19,035 nucleotides of DNA from Gaertneriomyces semiglobifer (Eukaryota; Chytridiomycota; Chytridiomycetes; Spizellomycetales; Spizellomycetaceae). The notes under the pieces are model-generated. The model made no database searches. It was given only the letters and a program-made list of their open reading frames with translations, and was not told the origin of the DNA. Below, one piece after another: positions 16,002 to 19,035 of the stretch. Position 1 is the first letter of the stretch, and the number at the start of each line of letters is the position of its first letter. The stretch covers positions 1 through 19,035 of the forward strand of contig JAHLKF010000062.1 in assembly GCA_025558075.1 (NCBI GenBank), in the 5' to 3' direction. The translations under genes were made by a program, and so were the position numbers.

Positions 16002-18814
16002 TCAGTGCTTATTTTCAGTGTTCGACACCTTCAGCAGCTTGTCAGCAGTGTCAGGCATTGTCAGCAACCTGTCAGAGGGGTCGAGCATATGGAGACCCAT
16101 GCGGGGAAGCAGATTTCGAAGGACAGGGGCCGCTAAGGTCTTGGTAAGTCCATCAGCAAGCTGATCATTGGTTGACACATAGCGGAGAGCGAATTCCTGG
16201 GTCTGATGGACCTTTTCGCGGATGAAATGGTGACGGAGATCGATGTGCTTGGTGCGGTTGTGATTGACTGGGTTGTTGACAAGTTTGATGGCTGCCTGGT
16301 TGTCCTCGTACATTGTCAGAGCACTGTGCTCGTCAGGAAGAATGGATGCATGGATGTCATTGCGAGGGAAATGCTCGAGGAGCGCGAGCATCAGTCGACG
16401 GAGCCAGACGGTCTCCTTAGCGGCCTCTGCTAACGCAATGTATTCTGCTTCTGCTGTAGATTGTGCCGTGCAGTTCTGGAGCTTTGATGCCCATGAAATA
16501 GCGCCTCCGTTCAAGAGGAAAAGGTATGCCGACGTCGAACGTCGGTTCTCGGCATTTGCAGCGAAATCGGCATCAGAATAACCGTGCAATGAACAGTTTG
16601 CTCCCCCGTCTCGAGAGCCATAGTGGAGCTTAAGGTTTCGAGTGCCTTTTACATAGCGGAGAACCCGACGTGCAGCGTTCAGATGCTGTTCAGTGGGTTT
16701 CGACAAGAAGCGGGACAGTTTGGAGATTGCGAAGGCAAGATCGGGCCGCGTAGCGATGGTAAGGTACATCAAGCTTCCAATTATTGACTGATAAAGCTTT
16801 TGATCGGCCAGGACATCGGTTTCGGACGCAGCGACAAGCGATAAACTTGGCGACAGTGGAACAGTGACAGATGCGGCATCGACAAGGCCATAGCGAAGGA
16901 GCATGTCATCAATGTATTTGCCTTGGTTCAGTGTCAATGTATCGACAGTGCGCGTGACTTCAATGCCCAGGATGTACGAAAGCTCCCCCATGTCCTCCAT
17001 CGCAAATCGCCGGGCAAGACCATCCTTAATGGACTGTATGCGGGCCGTCGTGGAGCAGATGGTGAGGTCATCAACGTACAGGGCGATGATGTCAGGTGTG
17101 CCACCGGCAGCAGGGCAAATGTACAGCGCGGTGTCGAGAGCCGTGGGTTGGAAACCAACGGACTTCAGATAAGTGTCAAGGGTTTGGTTCCATAAGCGCA
17201 GTGACTGCTTTAACCCATAGATCGAACGTAGGAGTTTAACGTACGAACCGTCGGGGAGTTGCATATGGATGTCGGTGTCGATGACAGCGTTCAGGAATGC
17301 CGTGAGGACATCCATTTGATGGATCTTGAGCCGGAAGAGCTGGGCGAGCGCGAGAAGCAGACGCAGGGTGCTAAACTTGACAACCGGGGCATAGGTTTCA
17401 TTGAAATCGAGACCCGGGCGCTGGGCAAACCTGCGGGCAACAAGGCGGGCCTTGTACTTTTTTATGGATTCGTCCGGGTGATGCTTAATCTTGAAAACCC
17501 ATTTAGCGTCGATGGCATAAGCGTCGGACGGCAAGGCGTCGACGGGCATCCAGGTCTGATTAGCGAGCAAGGATTGGAGTTCTTTATCGATGGCCTGCTG
17601 CCAGGCATGACGGTCAGGTGAGCGCAGCGCTTGCTTATAAGTGACGGGTTCCCGGGCACGGGGGCCATCCAGAGCGGACGCTACTAAGGCCTCGACTGTA
17701 GGTGCAATCGCCGGGGATTGGTGCTTATGAGCAAAATATTCATCGACAACGGGCAAGCCGTGTAAGTTGAACGCATCGTTCCATTCAGGTTGAGAATACC
17801 CGACGTACTTAACAATATATTGATGCTCCCCCGTCGGTGCGATCCGTTCATCAACAATGTACTCGACTTCAAAGACTTCATCATCGGGAGCATCGGGAGC
17901 AGGATCGACATAGTTGGTTTCATCGAACGTGACGTCGCGGGACCGATGGATGCGCTGTGTCAGTGGGTCATAGAACCGATAACCCGTGGAGTCAATGTAC
18001 CCGATTAGTTTCATATGCCGAGCCCGGGGTTCGAGCTTTTTGTGGGGACGGCGTTCGACAGGGATATGAACATAAGCGTCGGACCACAGGACCTGCAGGT
18101 TCGCCACGTCCGCGGGAGAACCAAGCCATTTTTCATATGGAGTTGCATTTCCGATGGCGCGGGACGGGGTGCACTGACGGAGGTAGTTGACAGCAACGAC
18201 GATTTCCCCCCACAAGTGCTGAGGTATGTGACTTGACAGCATGACCACCCGGGTTTGTGTCATTAACGTCTGATTATAACGCTCGGCAATGCCGTTTTGC
18301 GCGGGAGAGTATGCGTGGGTAGGACAAACCCGGGTGCCGTGCTGCCGGAGATCGCCGACAAGGGCATGACTCAGATATTCGCCACCGTTGTCGCATCGCA
18401 GTTCAAGGATTTTGCAGCCATGGAGGTTTTCAGCATGTTGGCGGAAAGCATGGAATTCAGCGGGGACATCATGTTTATTTTTGATGATGGCGACATGTGC
18501 GTATCGAGTAAGTTCGTCGATGAACGTGACAAGGTACGGGCAGTGATCCAGTGTGTCATGCTCGACTGACTGTACGTCACTGTGGATGCGACCAAGGACG
18601 CGGGTTGCAGGTTGGGGGTTGTCATGATTGAATGGAGAGCGTCGGGACTTAGCGACACGACACCCGACGCAGGTGGCAAGGGTGCAGGGCGCGGAAATGC
18701 CATATGCGCGAAGCGCTAGTTGGAGATTAGCAGCGCTCGGATGACCGAAACGTACATGCCAGAGCTTAAGAGTAACAGAGTCTGTGGAACTAGGGGCAGG
18801 ATCAGCGATAACAT
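16002..18814 (-). CDS. Ty1/copia polyprotein, 5'-truncated by the telomere, with a chromodomain-like insert
   Basis: One uninterrupted minus-strand frame runs from the telomere junction to TGA/TAA at 16002, about 937 codons. In order it has a GAG-pre-integrase finger (LWHVRFGH at about 18740-18770, then C..C at about 18660-18671) and an integrase with Asp at 18516, Asp at 18390 and Glu at 18282 (35 residues between the last two, DD35E, in SPAQNGIAER). A chromodomain-like segment follows (about 17730-17882: FEVEYIVDERI, QYIVKYVGY, EWND..NLHGL). Next come a reverse transcriptase with YVDDL at 17064-17078 and an RNase H with EDNQAAI and the HIDLRHHFI block. Domain order IN before RT marks it as copia. 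Gag, protease and 5' LTR are absent. No frameshift was seen in the retained part, so the element is young. In-frame Met at 18263 is only the first ATG, not the true start. Confidence 0.9.
17730..17882 (-). other. Chromodomain-like segment in the copia polyprotein
   Basis: Between integrase and reverse transcriptase the protein reads EVFEVEYIVDERI, then EHQYIVKYVGYSQPE and WNDAFNLHGLPVVDEY. This follows the chromodomain plan: E-Y/F-V-E-K-I-L-D-R-R, Y-L-V-K-W-K-G-Y, W-E-P..N-L, L-I-E-E-Y. The three aromatic-cage positions are Phe, Tyr and Tyr (usually Tyr, Trp, Tyr/Phe), so the cage may still bind methyl-lysine. The domain call is by eye. Confidence 0.65.
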
Positions 18815-19028
18815 TTAGGGTTAGGGTTAGGGTTAGGGTTAGGGTTAGGGTTAGGGTTAGGGTTAGGGTTAGGGTTAGGGTTAGGGTTAGGGTTAGGGTT
18901 AGGGTTAGGGTTAGGGTTAGGGTTAGGTTAGGGTTAGGGTTAGGGTTAGGGTTAGGGTTAGGGTTAGGGTTAGGGTTAGGGTTAGGGTTAGGGTTAGGGT
19001 TAGGGTTAGGGTTAGGGTTAGGGTTAGG
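18815..19028. repeat. Telomere repeat tract (TTAGGG)n
   Basis: About 34 perfect TTAGGG units, one 5-nt TTAGG variant near 18924-18928, and a final partial TTAGG form the last 214 nt of genomic sequence. The G-rich strand runs 5'->3' to the right, the orientation of a right-hand chromosome end. TTAGGG is the telomere unit of most filamentous fungi and of animals. Confidence 0.97.
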
Positions 19029-19035
19029 ATCTCTC
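19029..19035. other. ATCTCTC, probable sequencing adapter remnant
   Basis: The last seven bases break the telomere pattern and equal the first bases of the PacBio SMRTbell hairpin adapter (ATCTCTCTC...), as I remember it. This suggests the contig ends where the DNA molecule ended. Seven bases is a short match. Confidence 0.5.

Larger units (their letters stand above)
15651..18814 (-). mobile_element. 5'-truncated Ty1/copia retrotransposon abutting the telomere
   Basis: The element includes LTR-C (15651-15927), the polypurine tract, about 65 nt of 3' untranslated sequence, and the polyprotein frame up to the first telomere repeat. It inserted into LTR-B, whose end at 15650 marks the 3' junction. 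The other junction, the 5' LTR and any target-site duplication are lost beyond 18814. Confidence 0.85.

Noticed and set aside
18371..18703. A 110-codon minus-strand Ser/Pro-rich frame as a gene
   Set aside because: It is an out-of-frame shadow of the copia integrase, which occupies the other frame with clear catalytic motifs.
1..19035. tRNA, rRNA or CRISPR features
   Set aside because: I looked for cloverleaf signatures (GGTTCGA with paired arms), rRNA-like stretches and regularly spaced short repeats, and found none.

Overview
This window looks like the terminal, repeat-rich end of a fungal chromosome. It finishes in a (TTAGGG)n telomere at 18815-19028. The inferred introns are short (about 46-71 nt) with GT..AG ends and mostly CTRAY-like branch sites, genes are sparse, and decayed gene fragments are common. 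Together with the recognisable Sem1/DSS1 and signal-peptide-peptidase sequences this suggests a filamentous fungus. I lean to Basidiomycota, but that is inference and not proven by the sequence.

Layout. 1-6.8 kb holds no intact gene that I can identify. It contains an ankyrin-like remnant (minus, about 1.3-1.9 kb), an unrecognised and apparently frameshifted minus-strand gene (about 2.8-3.56 kb), and several local duplications and inverted repeats. At 6.9-8.5 kb lies a plus-strand gene with a PD-(D/E)XK nuclease-like core; one in-frame TGA, or a 39-nt intron, lies between its N-terminal part and its nuclease-like part. At 8.7-9.1 kb there are three copies of a 137-139 bp unit downstream of a TATA box. 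At 9.54-9.96 kb lies the 3' part of a signal peptide peptidase gene, broken by a frameshift. Around 11.2-11.5 kb lies a minus-strand Sem1/DSS1 gene. At 11.8-12.15 kb is a direct duplication, directly followed (12.24-14.18 kb) by a seven-exon gene for a second, different PD-(D/E)XK-like protein whose 5' end I cannot find.

The last 4 kb is a nest of LTR retrotransposon sequence. A minus-strand host reading frame with an acidic tail (about 15.0-15.14 kb) is cut by LTR-A. LTR-A is interrupted by an inverted LTR-B. LTR-B is interrupted by the LTR (LTR-C) of a Ty1/copia element in minus orientation. That element keeps its GAG-pre-integrase finger, a DD35E integrase, a chromodomain-like segment, reverse transcriptase and RNase H. 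It then runs directly into telomere repeats, so gag, protease and the 5' LTR are missing. The simplest reading is a chromosome break inside a retrotransposon that was capped by telomere addition.

The parts most worth following up are the two unrelated PD-(D/E)XK-like genes in one subtelomere, the chromodomain inside a copia polyprotein, and the retrotransposon-telomere junction.
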